Shown in pieces: positions 9,655 through 19,089 of a stretch of DNA of 64,000 bases. The notes under the pieces were generated by a model. It saw only the letters and a program-made list of their open reading frames with translations. It had not been told where the DNA came from and did not search any database. The first letter of the stretch is position 1, and each line of letters starts with the position of its first letter. Source of the DNA: JAAFIP01 sp043766985 (GTDB taxonomy: Bacteria; Pseudomonadota; Gammaproteobacteria; Burkholderiales; Burkholderiaceae_C); assembly GCA_043766985.1 (NCBI GenBank), contig JAYUHM010000132.1, positions 1 through 64,000 of the forward strand, written 5' to 3'. Both the position numbers and the translations under genes were made by a program.

Positions 9655-10973
9655 GCTAAAGTCTCCAGTAGGCTGGAATGCTGCGGCGCTAGACTCGCAG
9701 GCTGTAACGACGTGTGGTTGGTTAAACCCAAGATTTGAATTACTTGCATTGCTGCGAGTTGCCAAGTAAACCGCGACGTGATGATGTGGCCGGTGGCCGA
9801 GGTGGTGGAGTTTTGCAACCACTGGGCAATCGCCATTGCTAAACTGTCGGGTTGATCGCCTTTAAAATAGGTGACATTTTGCAAGTTGATTTCTCGAAAC
9901 ACAGCGAGATCGCGCGCTAATACAGGCTTGCCGTGCAGCGCTGCCTCTATCACAGGCAAACCAAATCCCTCAGCGCGTGACGCCACAAGCACACCACGAC
10001 TTGCACTATAAAGAGTTACTAAAAACTCATCACTCGCATCTTCAAACCAGAAAAGTCGTTTTCCGGCTTGCGGGTGCGTTTGCAGTTTTTGCCGCAGGGA
10101 ATCCGTTTTCCATCCGGGGCGCCCCACTATTATCAACAATGGCGCGGCGCTGTCCTGAAGCCAAAGCAGCTCAAACGCAGCGATGGCTTGATCGTAGCCT
10201 TTGCGCGGCTCCAGCGTTCCAACCATCAGTACTGCAGAAGTATTCCGCAAGCGAGCTAATAGAAACTCTGCGTCTGGCGGCAATCCCACGGTTGGTGAGC
10301 TGGCGGCGATGTCAGCGCCCAACGTAATACTGCTGGTAGGCAAGCTCGTCGACGGCATGTCAAATTTGGCAGTCAACCAAGTGGATAGCTCCGCTTTAAC
10401 CGATTCTGAAATGCATATGGCGCTATCGGCATAAACTGCTAACCATTTGATCCAGCGTTTAAAGTTGCGTGTTGTTTTAGGGTTAAACCACTGGGGATGT
10501 TGTAACGGCAACAAGTCGTACACCATCATATGCACTTTTACCCCGTTTCTCTTCCAGCCAAGCAATTGCGCGTGGTGACGTGGCAAAAGATGGGCGGCGA
10601 GATCGAGACCTAAAAATAAGTCACCAGGTTGCGTTTTCACGACCGTACCAGCGCTTTTATTGACGGACGCGGACGTATCAATAAAATCTTGATTGGCGTA
10701 TTGGTATCCGTGTTGTCGCGTAGCAAAAACTGGGCGCACCTGATAACCAATTGGCTTCGCAGCGAGCAATTGAAGTAGTAACGAGCGCACCACGCGCTGA
10801 ATACCGGTACGCGCGTCGCTTTGGTGTATGACCGACACATCCACCAGTAGTTGTCTAACAGACTCCGACGGTAATGAAGTTGTTAAGGAGCAGTCGGATA
10901 TGCACAGACGAGCGAGTCGCGCTGGCAAAAGTATAAGTAACCATGCTGGTATATAGCGGATGAATTGGGGCAT
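9651..10973 (-). CDS. Glycosyltransferase family 4
   Basis: This 440-residue GT-B enzyme has the GTLEPRKGYDQAI donor-domain entry and the EX7E signature RAEGFGLPVIEAALHG. The N-terminal acceptor domain begins at LLVDVSVIHQSDARTGIQR, and the 40 residues before it are unusual, so a start downstream of 10973 is possible. Its stop overlaps the GTG of the FkbM gene by four bases, indicating translational coupling. The domain resembles the GT4 half of the KpsC fusion at 20354-22588 (both have DLAVFRE after EX7E). It probably assembles the capsule repeat; donor unknown. Confidence 0.8.
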   Translation of the reverse strand: MPQFIRYIPAWLLILLPARLARLCISDCSLTTSLPSESVRQLLVDVSVIHQSDARTGIQRVVRSLLLQLLAAKPIGYQVRPVFATRQHGYQYANQDFIDTSASVNKSAGTVVKTQPGDLFLGLDLAAHLLPRHHAQLLGWKRNGVKVHMMVYDLLPLQHPQWFNPKTTRNFKRWIKWLAVYADSAICISESVKAELSTWLTAKFDMPSTSLPTSSITLGADIAASSPTVGLPPDAEFLLARLRNTSAVLMVGTLEPRKGYDQAIAAFELLWLQDSAAPLLIIVGRPGWKTDSLRQKLQTHPQAGKRLFWFEDASDEFLVTLYSASRGVLVASRAEGFGLPVIEAALHGKPVLARDLAVFREINLQNVTYFKGDQPDSLAMAIAQWLQNSTTSATGHIITSRFTWQLAAMQVIQILGLTNHTSLQPASLAPQHSSLLETLA

Positions 10974-11007
10974 GGTTATGTTGGGTTTACAGGTTTACTC
11001 GCGCACA

Positions 11008-11553
11008 TCACGCAAAGGTTTCTGCGTGCGTTAAGCTACTGCCAACTGCATCTTTCGCCGATACAGAAGGATCCGTCGTAATCGGCCATGAAATGCTTAT
11101 CTCAGAGTCATCCCAGCGAATGCAGCGCTCAAACGCTGGAGCCCAGTAGTCAGTGGTTTTATACAAAAACTCTGCGGTGTCCGACAGGGTTACAAACCCA
11201 TGGGCAAAGCCAGCGGGTACCCAAAGCTGTTTTTTGTTGTCGGCCGATAAAACCACCCCTACCCATTTACCAAATGTGGGTGAGCTTTTGCGTATGTCGA
11301 CGGCTACGTCAAAAACTTCGCCTTGCACCACGCGTACCAGCTTGCCCTGCGGTTGTTGTATCTGATAGTGCAAACCGCGCAAAACGTTGCGCGTAGACTT
11401 GGAATGGTTGTCTTGTACAAATTGCACCCTTTTCCCCACGGCGTCTTCAAAAATACGTTGGTTAAAGCTTTCAAAAAAGAAACCGCGATCATCGCCAAAT
11501 ACGTTAGGCTCAAAAACAATCACATCAGGGATAGCAAGGGGAGTAAATTTCAT
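11008..11553 (-). CDS. rfbC: dTDP-4-dehydrorhamnose 3,5-epimerase
   Basis: This 181-residue cupin epimerase converts dTDP-4-keto-6-deoxyglucose to dTDP-4-keto-L-rhamnose. Visible are FFFESFNQRIF, QDNHSKSTRNVLRGLHYQ (with the catalytic His), VFDVAVDIRKSSPTFG and WVPAGFAHGF. Length is as usual for RmlC. It is 20 bases downstream of rfbA in the same direction. The reductase that would finish L-rhamnose (RfbD) is not in the window, so either it lies elsewhere or the 4-keto sugar has another fate. Confidence 0.95.
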   Translation of the reverse strand: MKFTPLAIPDVIVFEPNVFGDDRGFFFESFNQRIFEDAVGKRVQFVQDNHSKSTRNVLRGLHYQIQQPQGKLVRVVQGEVFDVAVDIRKSSPTFGKWVGVVLSADNKKQLWVPAGFAHGFVTLSDTAEFLYKTTDYWAPAFERCIRWDDSEISISWPITTDPSVSAKDAVGSSLTHAETFA

Positions 11554-11573
11554 GGTGCAGGGTTCACGGTGGA

Positions 11574-12461
11574 TTATAAAATTTGCTCATTAAGGATGCG
11601 TTTCAAATATTGACCATATCCGTTTTTGGCCAAAGGTTGGGCCAGCTTTTCTAGTTGTTCGGCGCTTATCCATTTTTGGCGCCATGCTATTTCTTCAGGG
11701 CAGGCTACCTTTAGGCCTTGGCGATGCTCTAGCGTGGCTATAAAGTGGCTGGCTTCCAGCAGGCTGTCGTGTGTGCCCGTATCTAGCCAAGCGTAGCCGC
11801 GCTGCATAATTTGTACATTCAAGCTACCTTGCTCTAAGTAGGCTTGATTAACAGTGGTAATCTCCAGCTCACCGCGTGCACTGGGCTTGATAGATTTGGC
11901 GATGTCTACCACTTGATTGTCGTAAAAATACAAGCCAGTCACGGCGTAATTGCTTTTGGGGTTTGCGGGCTTTTCTTCCAGGCTATTGGCCTTGCCTTGC
12001 GCGTCAAATGCCACCACCCCATAGCGCTCTGGGTCGCCCACGTGGTAGGCAAACACGGTTGCACCATGTGTTTTGGCATTTGCGTTGGTCATTAGTTGGG
12101 CAAAATCGTGACCATGAAAGATGTTGTCGCCCAGGACTAATGCGCTTGGCGCGTTGCCGACAAATTTGTCACCCAATATAAAAGCCTGCGCCAAGCCGTC
12201 CGGGCTGGGTTGCACGGTGTATTGCAGGTTCATACCCCATTGGCTACCGTCGCCTAGCAGTTGCTCAAAGCGCGGTGTATCTTGCGGGGTGCTGATGATT
12301 AATACATCGCGTATGCCTGCAAGCATTAGGGTGCTTAGCGGGTAATAAATCATTGGCTTGTCATACACCGGTAAAAGCTGTTTGCTAATACACAGCGTAG
12401 CTGGGTGTAGTCGGGTGCCGGAGCCACCGGCCAAAATAATACCTTTACGTTGCGTCATCAT
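11574..12461 (-). CDS. rfbA: Glucose-1-phosphate thymidylyltransferase
   Basis: This 295-residue enzyme joins dTTP and glucose-1-phosphate to give dTDP-glucose, the first step of the dTDP-6-deoxyhexose route. The N-terminal ILAGGSGTRLHPAT loop binds the nucleotide. It is followed by SKQLLPVYDKPMIYYPLS and LVLGDNIFHGHDF (metal-binding Asp), and EEKPANPKSNYAVTGLYFYD is conserved in RmlA. Either of two adjacent Met codons can start the protein. It lies between rfbB (51-base gap) and rfbC. Confidence 0.96.
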   Translation of the reverse strand: MMTQRKGIILAGGSGTRLHPATLCISKQLLPVYDKPMIYYPLSTLMLAGIRDVLIISTPQDTPRFEQLLGDGSQWGMNLQYTVQPSPDGLAQAFILGDKFVGNAPSALVLGDNIFHGHDFAQLMTNANAKTHGATVFAYHVGDPERYGVVAFDAQGKANSLEEKPANPKSNYAVTGLYFYDNQVVDIAKSIKPSARGELEITTVNQAYLEQGSLNVQIMQRGYAWLDTGTHDSLLEASHFIATLEHRQGLKVACPEEIAWRQKWISAEQLEKLAQPLAKNGYGQYLKRILNEQIL

Positions 12462-12512
12462 ATATTTTCTTAAGGGTATGGTTTTGAGAGTTACGTAGTT
12501 GTGGTGCTCGTG

Positions 12513-13580
12513 TCAATTGGTCGCGGGCGCATAGTGGGCTTGCACCCAGTCGCGGTACGCACCGCTCTGCACTTGGGCTACCCACTCAGGATGGTTTAGA
12601 TACCACTGCACAGTCTTACGAATGCCCGTTTCAAACGTTTCCTCTGGCTTCCAGCCCAGTTCGCGCTCAATCTTGCTCGCGTCTATCGCGTAGCGGCGGT
12701 CATGGCCTGGCCGGTCTTTTACATAAGTTATTTGATCGCTATAGCTTTTGCCGTCCGCACGGGGGCGCATTTCATTTAGCAGGCTGCATACAGAATGCAC
12801 AATACTCAGGTTAGGCTTTTCGTTCCAACCACCTACGTTGTAGGTTTCACCCAATCGGCCGGCGTCCAGCACGCGCCGTATTGCACTGCAATGGTCTTTT
12901 ACGTAAAGCCAATCACGTACTTGCTGGCCGTCGCCATACACTGGCAGAGCTTTGCCAGCCAATGCATTCACAATCATTAACGGAATCAATTTTTCTGGAA
13001 AGTGATATGGGCCATAGTTATTAGAGCAATTGGTGGTGAGTACTGGCAAACCATAAGTATGGTGATAGGCACGCACTAGGTGGTCACTGGCCGCTTTGCT
13101 GGCGCTGTAGGGGCTGTTGGGCTCGTAGCGATGGGTTTCGGTAAAGGCTGGGTCATCTTTGGCCAATGATCCATAAACCTCGTCGGTAGATACATGCAAA
13201 AACCGAAAACTCTGCTTTGCTTCATCTTCAAGCTGGCCCCAATACCCGCGCACAGCTTCGAGTAGTTTAAACGTTCCCACAATATTAGTATTGACGAAGT
13301 CCTCGGGCCCGTGGATAGAGCGATCTACATGGCTCTCCGCGGCAAGGTTCACTATGGCTCGGGGCTGGTATTTATGCAAAAGCGAGGCCACCAACTCAGC
13401 GTCACCAATATCGCCATGCACAAAAATATGCTCTGCGTTACCGTCAAGAGAGGCTAAGTTTTTTAGATTACCAGCGTAGGTTAGTTTGTCCAGATTCAAA
13501 ACTGGCTCACTCGATTGGGCAAGCCAATCAAGTACAAAATTAGATCCAATAAAACCAGCGCCGCCTGTTACCAAAATCAT
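12513..13580 (-). CDS. rfbB: dTDP-glucose 4,6-dehydratase
   Basis: This 355-residue NAD-dependent dehydratase makes dTDP-4-keto-6-deoxyglucose. The Rossmann motif GGAGFIGSNFV is at the start. The active site shows HVSTDEVYGSL and YSASKAASDHLVRAYHHTYG (YxxxK), and NNYGPYHFPEKLIPL is the usual RmlB sequence. It begins the dTDP block, 30 bases after the KpsT gene. The order B-A-C lacks the rfbD normally placed between rfbB and rfbA in Burkholderiales. Confidence 0.96.
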   Translation of the reverse strand: MILVTGGAGFIGSNFVLDWLAQSSEPVLNLDKLTYAGNLKNLASLDGNAEHIFVHGDIGDAELVASLLHKYQPRAIVNLAAESHVDRSIHGPEDFVNTNIVGTFKLLEAVRGYWGQLEDEAKQSFRFLHVSTDEVYGSLAKDDPAFTETHRYEPNSPYSASKAASDHLVRAYHHTYGLPVLTTNCSNNYGPYHFPEKLIPLMIVNALAGKALPVYGDGQQVRDWLYVKDHCSAIRRVLDAGRLGETYNVGGWNEKPNLSIVHSVCSLLNEMRPRADGKSYSDQITYVKDRPGHDRRYAIDASKIERELGWKPEETFETGIRKTVQWYLNHPEWVAQVQSGAYRDWVQAHYAPATN

Positions 13581-13610
13581 AAAAACGTCCTGAGAAAATC
13601 GTTACAGAAA

Positions 13611-14264
13611 CTAGACCATTTGCGATTGATAAAATTCAAAGGCGTTATCTACTTGGTCGAAGCTAGTGAGCTTTCCTTGAACCAGTACCGCCGCATGTTG
13701 GCAGTGCTCTTTTATGTAGCCCGGGTCGTGAGAGACAATAATCATTGCGCGGTCTTTTCTTTTTTCGAAAAGCTCAACGCGGCATTTTTCGTGAAATCTC
13801 GCGTCGCCCACTGCGACGATCTCATCAATCAAAAAACAATCAAACTCAACCACCATGCTGATAGCAAAAGCAAGCCGTGCGCGCATCCCCGCCGAGTAGG
13901 TTTTAACGGGTTCGCGTAGGTAGCGGCCCAATTCTGAAAACTCTTGTACAAACGCGATTTTGTCTTCTGTGCTGGTGCCATACACGCGGCAGATAAAACG
14001 CAAATTGTCTAAACCGGTAAGGGTGCCTTGAAAGGCACCACCAAATGCTAGCGGCCAAGAAACGGTCATGTCGCGGTGAATGCGACCTTCACTAGGCCGC
14101 TCTGCACCGCTAATGAGGCGAATGATGGTGGACTTACCAGCGCCGTTGCGGCCCAAGATACCCACCTTTTCACCTGGTTTAACCGTGAGGTTGACGTCAT
14201 CAAGCACAGTTACCGCGCCATGGCGCGTGCTGTAGCGCTTTGTGACATGTTCGATGTGGATCAT
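13611..14264 (-). CDS. kpsT: Capsule export ABC transporter ATPase (KpsT/BexA/CtrD type)
   Basis: This 217-residue ATPase drives export of the finished polysaccharide across the inner membrane together with KpsM. Walker A is GRNGAGKST, the signature is YSAGMRARLAFAIS and Walker B is FLIDEIVAVGD. It is short and has no C-terminal carbohydrate-binding domain of the Wzt type, so it fits capsule export rather than O-antigen export with chain-end recognition. Its ATG overlaps the TGA of kpsM (ATGA). Confidence 0.93.
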   Translation of the reverse strand: MIHIEHVTKRYSTRHGAVTVLDDVNLTVKPGEKVGILGRNGAGKSTIIRLISGAERPSEGRIHRDMTVSWPLAFGGAFQGTLTGLDNLRFICRVYGTSTEDKIAFVQEFSELGRYLREPVKTYSAGMRARLAFAISMVVEFDCFLIDEIVAVGDARFHEKCRVELFEKRKDRAMIIVSHDPGYIKEHCQHAAVLVQGKLTSFDQVDNAFEFYQSQMV

Positions 14265-15052
14265 TCGGGCATCACCGTTCGGCTAATCTGGCGGGTTTTG
14301 GCTAGGCCTAGCAATGTCAGGCCCGTACATACCAATGCCATGTATGCAACACTGTAGTGGGCTTTAAAGATAGAGCCGAAGTAGCCTTCACGTAATAGCT
14401 CTACGCCGTGCACCATGGGCAGCAATAAGATTATGTCCTGCGCAATTTTTGGCAGAGCGTCTACCATAAACGCTGCGCCAGAGAGGGGAAATAGAAGATA
14501 CGAAGCAGGCCCCCACAGCTTTTCAACAATCTCAGACTGTTCGCTCCAGGCACCCATTAGCACCGCAAGGGCGCAACCGAACCACGCCAACATGAACCAA
14601 GCGAACAATACTTTGCCAATGTCCTCGGGTGGGTTAATCCATCCAATGGCAGAAAAAAACAGGCTGAGCACTACAAAGGAAATAGTGGCTCCGCCACCCT
14701 CTAATAGCAATCGAGCCACAAAAATGTCCATGACTTTGACGTGCCGGTGGTACATAAGGGCTAAATTGGGGCCGATGGCACTGATACACCTACCGGGCAT
14801 ATTACGCCAGAGTAAAACACTGGAATACCCCGTAATGGCAAACGCTACGATAGGCAAATTAGAACCATGAGATGCTCCTGCCAGAGTCCAAAGCGTTGTC
14901 ACGCCTAGAGTGAAGATCATAGGCTCCACGAAGAGCCACAAAAAGCCAATATTGTGCCGGCCGAAGCGCGTTAGTACCTCGCGCATAAGCAGCGCACCAA
15001 CTACCCTACGCTGAATTGCCCATGAGGTGCGAAATGACGAATGGCCTTGCAT
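14261..15052 (-). CDS. kpsM: Capsule export ABC transporter permease (KpsM/BexB/CtrC type)
   Basis: This 263-residue inner-membrane protein has six predicted hydrophobic segments of the ABC-2 type. The N-terminus contains LLMREVLTRFGRHNIGFLW, which is typical of KpsM/Wzm proteins, before the first membrane segment. It is the channel part of the exporter and pairs with the ATPase encoded immediately downstream (4-base overlap). The gap to the upstream kpsE-like gene is 12 bases, consistent with one operon. Confidence 0.93.
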   Translation of the reverse strand: MQGHSSFRTSWAIQRRVVGALLMREVLTRFGRHNIGFLWLFVEPMIFTLGVTTLWTLAGASHGSNLPIVAFAITGYSSVLLWRNMPGRCISAIGPNLALMYHRHVKVMDIFVARLLLEGGGATISFVVLSLFFSAIGWINPPEDIGKVLFAWFMLAWFGCALAVLMGAWSEQSEIVEKLWGPASYLLFPLSGAAFMVDALPKIAQDIILLLPMVHGVELLREGYFGSIFKAHYSVAYMALVCTGLTLLGLAKTRQISRTVMPE

Positions 15053-15064
15053 ACGGTGCCCAAG

Positions 15065-16183
15065 CTAGTCTTGGTGCTCGCGCACGCCAGCCAGCAGCAT
15101 GCTCAAAATGCCCCACGCTACCAAACCCAGTGCCAAGGTAGACAAAATATTGCGTACGCGTCTGGGCTCTAAGGCCATGTCGGGCTTGTTGGGCTGCACT
15201 ATGCGTTCTAGGTACAGCACTTTACGGCGGGCTTCGTTCTTGGCGTTTTCTAGCGACGTCATGGCAGAGGCTAGTTGTCGGTCGGCAAAGGCTCTTTCCA
15301 GGCTGAGGCGCTCAAAGTCTGCGGCTTTGTTGGTAAGCGAATTGCCACCCGTGCCCGCAATCTTGCCCATCTCGGTGTCCATCTCTTTTTGCAGGGCGGC
15401 GCTGCGCTTTTGCAGCACGGGTATTTGGGGGTTATCTGGTGACAGTGCCGTTATCTGCGCTAGCTGCATTTTTGTGGCAATCAACTCGTCTTGCAGCTTG
15501 CTAATTTGCTGGAGCTGTATGGCTGATTGGCGGTCAGGGTCAAACACCGACCGTTGATTGCGGTAAGTGGCCAAGGCCACGGCAGCGTCTTTGGCCTTGC
15601 GTTCTGCGTCTGTTACTTCGGTTTGGGCATACTTTACCAAGTCTTGGCGGCCACGCTCGTTTATTTGGTTTACCAAGCGCTCGCTCATGGTAAGCAAAAG
15701 CTCGTTGATGGCGTAGGCTTGCTCAGCGCTAAAAGCGTGCACGCTAAGCAGGCTGATGTTGGAGGTGCTGTCGTGGTTGATGGCTACCTGCTTGCCATAA
15801 TATTTGTGCAGCTCTTCAAAACTGTCGCCGCTAAACCAGCCTGGAAACCGAGACACAAAGTCAACGGTGTTGGCACTGTAGGCTTTGCTTAGTTGCAGTT
15901 GGTCTTCCAACACGCGCAACGCGTCGCGCGACATGACAAAGTCGTGCACCGAAAACGCATCGTCTTGCGAACGCGCAAAACCAGAGCCAGACAATATAGA
16001 GCCCAGCACGCTGCTGCTTTGCTGGCGCTGCGGGCTGCGCACCACAAAGCGAGATTCTGAGGTGTATACGTCAGACGCTATAAAACCAAAGTAAATGCTG
16101 CTTAGTAGCGTAGGCACCAAGACGGTCAACAAAAACAGAGGGTTTTTAAGTAGCTTGAATTTGGATTTGATGTTGGCAATCAC
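15065..16183 (-). CDS. kpsE: Capsule export inner-membrane/periplasmic adaptor (KpsE/BexC/CtrB type)
   Basis: This 372-residue polysaccharide co-polymerase-like protein has an N-terminal membrane helix (LFLLTVLVPTLLSSIYFGF) and a periplasmic domain starting at DVYTSESRFVVRSP. A long alpha-helical middle and a C-terminal membrane helix near residue 350 follow. It would connect the KpsMT exporter with the outer-membrane KpsD. It starts with GTG directly after the TAA of manC, with no intergenic base, so translation is probably coupled. Confidence 0.92.
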   Translation of the reverse strand: MIANIKSKFKLLKNPLFLLTVLVPTLLSSIYFGFIASDVYTSESRFVVRSPQRQQSSSVLGSILSGSGFARSQDDAFSVHDFVMSRDALRVLEDQLQLSKAYSANTVDFVSRFPGWFSGDSFEELHKYYGKQVAINHDSTSNISLLSVHAFSAEQAYAINELLLTMSERLVNQINERGRQDLVKYAQTEVTDAERKAKDAAVALATYRNQRSVFDPDRQSAIQLQQISKLQDELIATKMQLAQITALSPDNPQIPVLQKRSAALQKEMDTEMGKIAGTGGNSLTNKAADFERLSLERAFADRQLASAMTSLENAKNEARRKVLYLERIVQPNKPDMALEPRRVRNILSTLALGLVAWGILSMLLAGVREHQD

Positions 16184-17587
16184 TTACGCACGCCCATATA
16201 TATCGTCATAGCGAATGATATCGTCTTCGCCAAGGTAGCTGCCAATTTGTACTTCTACGATGGCAACGGGTTTTTGGGTAAGGTTCTCCAGGCGGTGCTT
16301 TTGCTCGCGCTGTATAAAAACATGGTCGCCCACGGCATAGGTGGCCCTGGTGTCGCCCACGGTAATGGTGGCGTCGCCCTGCACCACCACCCAGTGCTCG
16401 GCACGGTGCAGGTGCGACTGTAGCGACAGGCGCCCGCCAGGTTCCACCACAATGTGCTTAATTTGGTGCTGCGCGCCTTGGTCTAGCGCCTCATAGCTGC
16501 CCCATGGGCGGTTAACCTTGGCGTGAGAAGCCACCAAGTGCGGTTGTTGTTGGGTAAGCTCTGCCACCACTTGGCGCACGTCTTGCGTTTCGTCGCAGTG
16601 CGATATCAACAAGGCGTCGGGGGTGTCTACCACTACCAAGTTGCTTACGCCTATTAGTGCCACTGTTTTTTGGGCGTGTACGTAGTTGCGATGGGCGTTA
16701 ACGTTTACCACTACAGCTTCAGCTGGGGCGTTGTTCATCTCGGCCACCGCTGCCCACGAGCCTAGGTCGCTCCAGGGGATGTTCAGGGACACCATGGCCA
16801 CGTTCTCACTGCGTTCAAACACGGCGTAGTCCACGCTGGTAGAGGGGCAGTCTTTTAACGGATCTAGCGCCAGGTGCACAAACTCTTGCTGCATTACAGC
16901 CTGCTGCACGCTGGCGGTGCAGGCGTGCGCAATCAGCGGTTCAAAACGCTCCATCTCAGCCAAAAAGCGCCGTGCACCCATCACAAACATGCCGCTGTTC
17001 CAGCTGTAGCCGCCGTGGGCGAGCATCTCTTGGGCGCGTTCGAGGTTGGGTTTTTCTACAAAGCGCTTGACTTGGAAAACGCCCTTGGTCTCCAAGGGGT
17101 TGCCCATTTCCAGGTAGCCAAAGCCGGTTTCAGGTTTGGTGGCCGCAATGCCAAAAGTGATCAAGTAGCCATTATTGGCAGCCACTATGGCGCTGGACAC
17201 AGCCGCGTTAAGTGCTTTTTCATCGGGCATGTGGTGGTCAGACGGCAACACCAGCATGCATGCATCGGGCGCGCCGCCGCGTTGCAGCAGGTAGGTGGCC
17301 GCGCAGGCAATAGCGGCCGCTGTGTTGCGGGCTATGGGCTCTAGCAAGTAGGTGATGGGTTTTTGGGTAAATGGTGCGCAGTGCTTTTGAACCAACGCTT
17401 GGTGCGCTGCGCTACACACAATCAACAGTTCATCAATTTCAGGCAGGGCATTGGCGCGCAACACGGTTTGGGCCAGCAGCGAGGTGCCGTTGCTGAAGGC
17501 TTGAAACTGTTTAGGTTCGGAAAGCCGGGAAAGCGGCCACAGACGCGAGCCCGCGCCACCCGACAAGATAACTGCAATGTTTTTCAT
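16184..17587 (-). CDS. manC: Mannose-1-phosphate guanylyltransferase / mannose-6-phosphate isomerase
   Basis: This 467-residue bifunctional type II enzyme supplies GDP-mannose. The N-terminal pyrophosphorylase domain has ILSGGAGSRLWPLSR and FVEKPN. The C-terminal cupin isomerase domain begins near RPWGSYEALDQG and has the metal-site sequence SLQSHLHRAEHWVVVQGDA. Its product is the substrate of Gmd further along the cluster. The upstream gap to kpsD is 178 bases, which could hold an internal promoter. That gap contains a GTGGGT-N8-ACCCAC inverted repeat but nothing I can name. Confidence 0.95.
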   Translation of the reverse strand: MKNIAVILSGGAGSRLWPLSRLSEPKQFQAFSNGTSLLAQTVLRANALPEIDELLIVCSAAHQALVQKHCAPFTQKPITYLLEPIARNTAAAIACAATYLLQRGGAPDACMLVLPSDHHMPDEKALNAAVSSAIVAANNGYLITFGIAATKPETGFGYLEMGNPLETKGVFQVKRFVEKPNLERAQEMLAHGGYSWNSGMFVMGARRFLAEMERFEPLIAHACTASVQQAVMQQEFVHLALDPLKDCPSTSVDYAVFERSENVAMVSLNIPWSDLGSWAAVAEMNNAPAEAVVVNVNAHRNYVHAQKTVALIGVSNLVVVDTPDALLISHCDETQDVRQVVAELTQQQPHLVASHAKVNRPWGSYEALDQGAQHQIKHIVVEPGGRLSLQSHLHRAEHWVVVQGDATITVGDTRATYAVGDHVFIQREQKHRLENLTQKPVAIVEVQIGSYLGEDDIIRYDDIYGRA

Positions 17588-17765
17588 ACTTAAAAAAATG
17601 ATGACCGCATGAACTACACGAAGTGTAAGTAATCCTAACTAATTATCGCTGATAACCATGACAGCAAGGTTACTGCGCCAAGGCCGCAACCACCTTCACT
17701 ACGCAAAGCGTGATTTGTAGGACGTAAATACTTGGGTGGGTTGTAAATTACCCACTGCCACTGGG

Positions 17766-18971
17766 TTACTTGGTTAGCTGGATGGTGCTGAGCACCGGTG
17801 AGGCGATCGTAAAAATGAGGTTGGCAAATTTCTGTATCTCGGCGGCGGGGGCGTTGGAAATATAGAGGAGGTCTTTGTTCTCTATCGCAAAGCTTTGCGC
17901 TACAAAAAAGCTAGCTGGTTCTTTAAGGTTGATGCGGTAAATGACGGGAATTTTGCCTTCCGGCGTGGTGGCAGCAGGCATTTGCGGCCATGTAAGTGCG
18001 GTTGGGTTCTCTAGCCGGAATATAAACACGCCTTGGGCGTCGGCCCGAGCGTCTTGCAAGCCACCCACACGGCCAAGAGCTTGGGCTAATGTAATACCTT
18101 GTGCCTCAAAATTAATCTCGTCGTTTCTACCAGTGGCACCCAGCGCGGTAAAAGACAACGGTTGAAAAACTGCAGTCAAGATGTCGCCAGCCTGCAACAC
18201 TATATTGTGCTGCGGCTCCCTAATGATGCTGTCGAGCGACATCGCTGCGGTGGTGGTGCCCCGCGTGAATTGGATGGTCGTTTTATGCACGGGTTGTTTA
18301 GAGCCACCGGCAGCCGCTATAGCGTCAAGCAGCTTTTCGCCCCTGGCGGTAAGCGGTACGCGGGTATTGGTGACCACCTCGCCCACCACCGTGGCCAGCG
18401 ACGAGTTGTTGCGCAGCAGGCGCACCAGCACTTGCGGCTGGTTGGCTTTGCCTTTAAGCTTTTGCACAATCTCGGTTTCAATCTGATTGGTCGTGCGACC
18501 GGTGACGGCAATGCTGCCCGCGAAAGGGATGCCAATGTAACCCGTGGTGCCTACAATCTGCTCGGGCAGGGTGGTGCTGCGGGCCGGGCCTAAGGCGCCC
18601 GCGCCGCGTGCCACGCCCTCGCTGGCGCCAAACAGAGTGGCAGGCGGGGCCTCCCAAATGCTCACCTCAATGGCGTCGCCGGTGCCTACCAGCACGTCGC
18701 GAGCGCTGCCAGCGGTGGCGGTAGTGCCAAAAGCGCTGCTAAAGCCAAAAGAAAGTTTTTGACCAGCCAACTGGCGGGCCACTTGGGGGGTCACCTCTAC
18801 CAGCTGTAAGCCTGCGGGTAGCGAGGCGGCTTGGCTTTGAATGTCTGATGAGCTGGGCCCCGACTTGGGTAGCGAGCCGCAGCCAATAGTGGCTAAGCTA
18901 AGCATTAAGGCGGCCACCCATTTGCATACGCGGGGTACACATACAGGTTGATACAAAGAGTGGGGATACAT
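17766..18971 (-). CDS. kpsD: Capsule export outer-membrane lipoprotein (KpsD/CtrA/BexD type)
   Basis: This 401-residue polysaccharide-export protein has an N-terminal signal with a lipobox-like LATIGC, so the mature protein would be acylated at that Cys. The poly-export domain includes VGTGDAIEVSIWEAPP, and repeated SLBB-like segments follow (GYIGIPFAGSIAVTGRT; VLVRLLRNNSS). It forms the outer-membrane channel. It is the first gene of the minus-strand run. The 118 bases between it and the divergent kpsS must hold promoters for both, but I see no strong -35/-10 pair. Confidence 0.92.
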   Translation of the reverse strand: MYPHSLYQPVCVPRVCKWVAALMLSLATIGCGSLPKSGPSSSDIQSQAASLPAGLQLVEVTPQVARQLAGQKLSFGFSSAFGTTATAGSARDVLVGTGDAIEVSIWEAPPATLFGASEGVARGAGALGPARSTTLPEQIVGTTGYIGIPFAGSIAVTGRTTNQIETEIVQKLKGKANQPQVLVRLLRNNSSLATVVGEVVTNTRVPLTARGEKLLDAIAAAGGSKQPVHKTTIQFTRGTTTAAMSLDSIIREPQHNIVLQAGDILTAVFQPLSFTALGATGRNDEINFEAQGITLAQALGRVGGLQDARADAQGVFIFRLENPTALTWPQMPAATTPEGKIPVIYRINLKEPASFFVAQSFAIENKDLLYISNAPAAEIQKFANLIFTIASPVLSTIQLTK

Positions 18972-19089
18972 AAAATGAATTCGTTAACTAATACTGATTT
19001 TCGCACTAACACCGCCAGATACGGCTTTTCGGTCGGTTCTGCAGGTGTAGTAAAGAGATAATGAAACCTTTAGCGGAAGTATTGCACAG

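Noticed and set aside
9654..9822. Longer N-terminus for the FkbM protein
   Set aside because: The extra 56 residues are an out-of-frame reading of the upstream glycosyltransferase gene; the GTGA junction at 9651-9654 with a GGAG site is the natural start.
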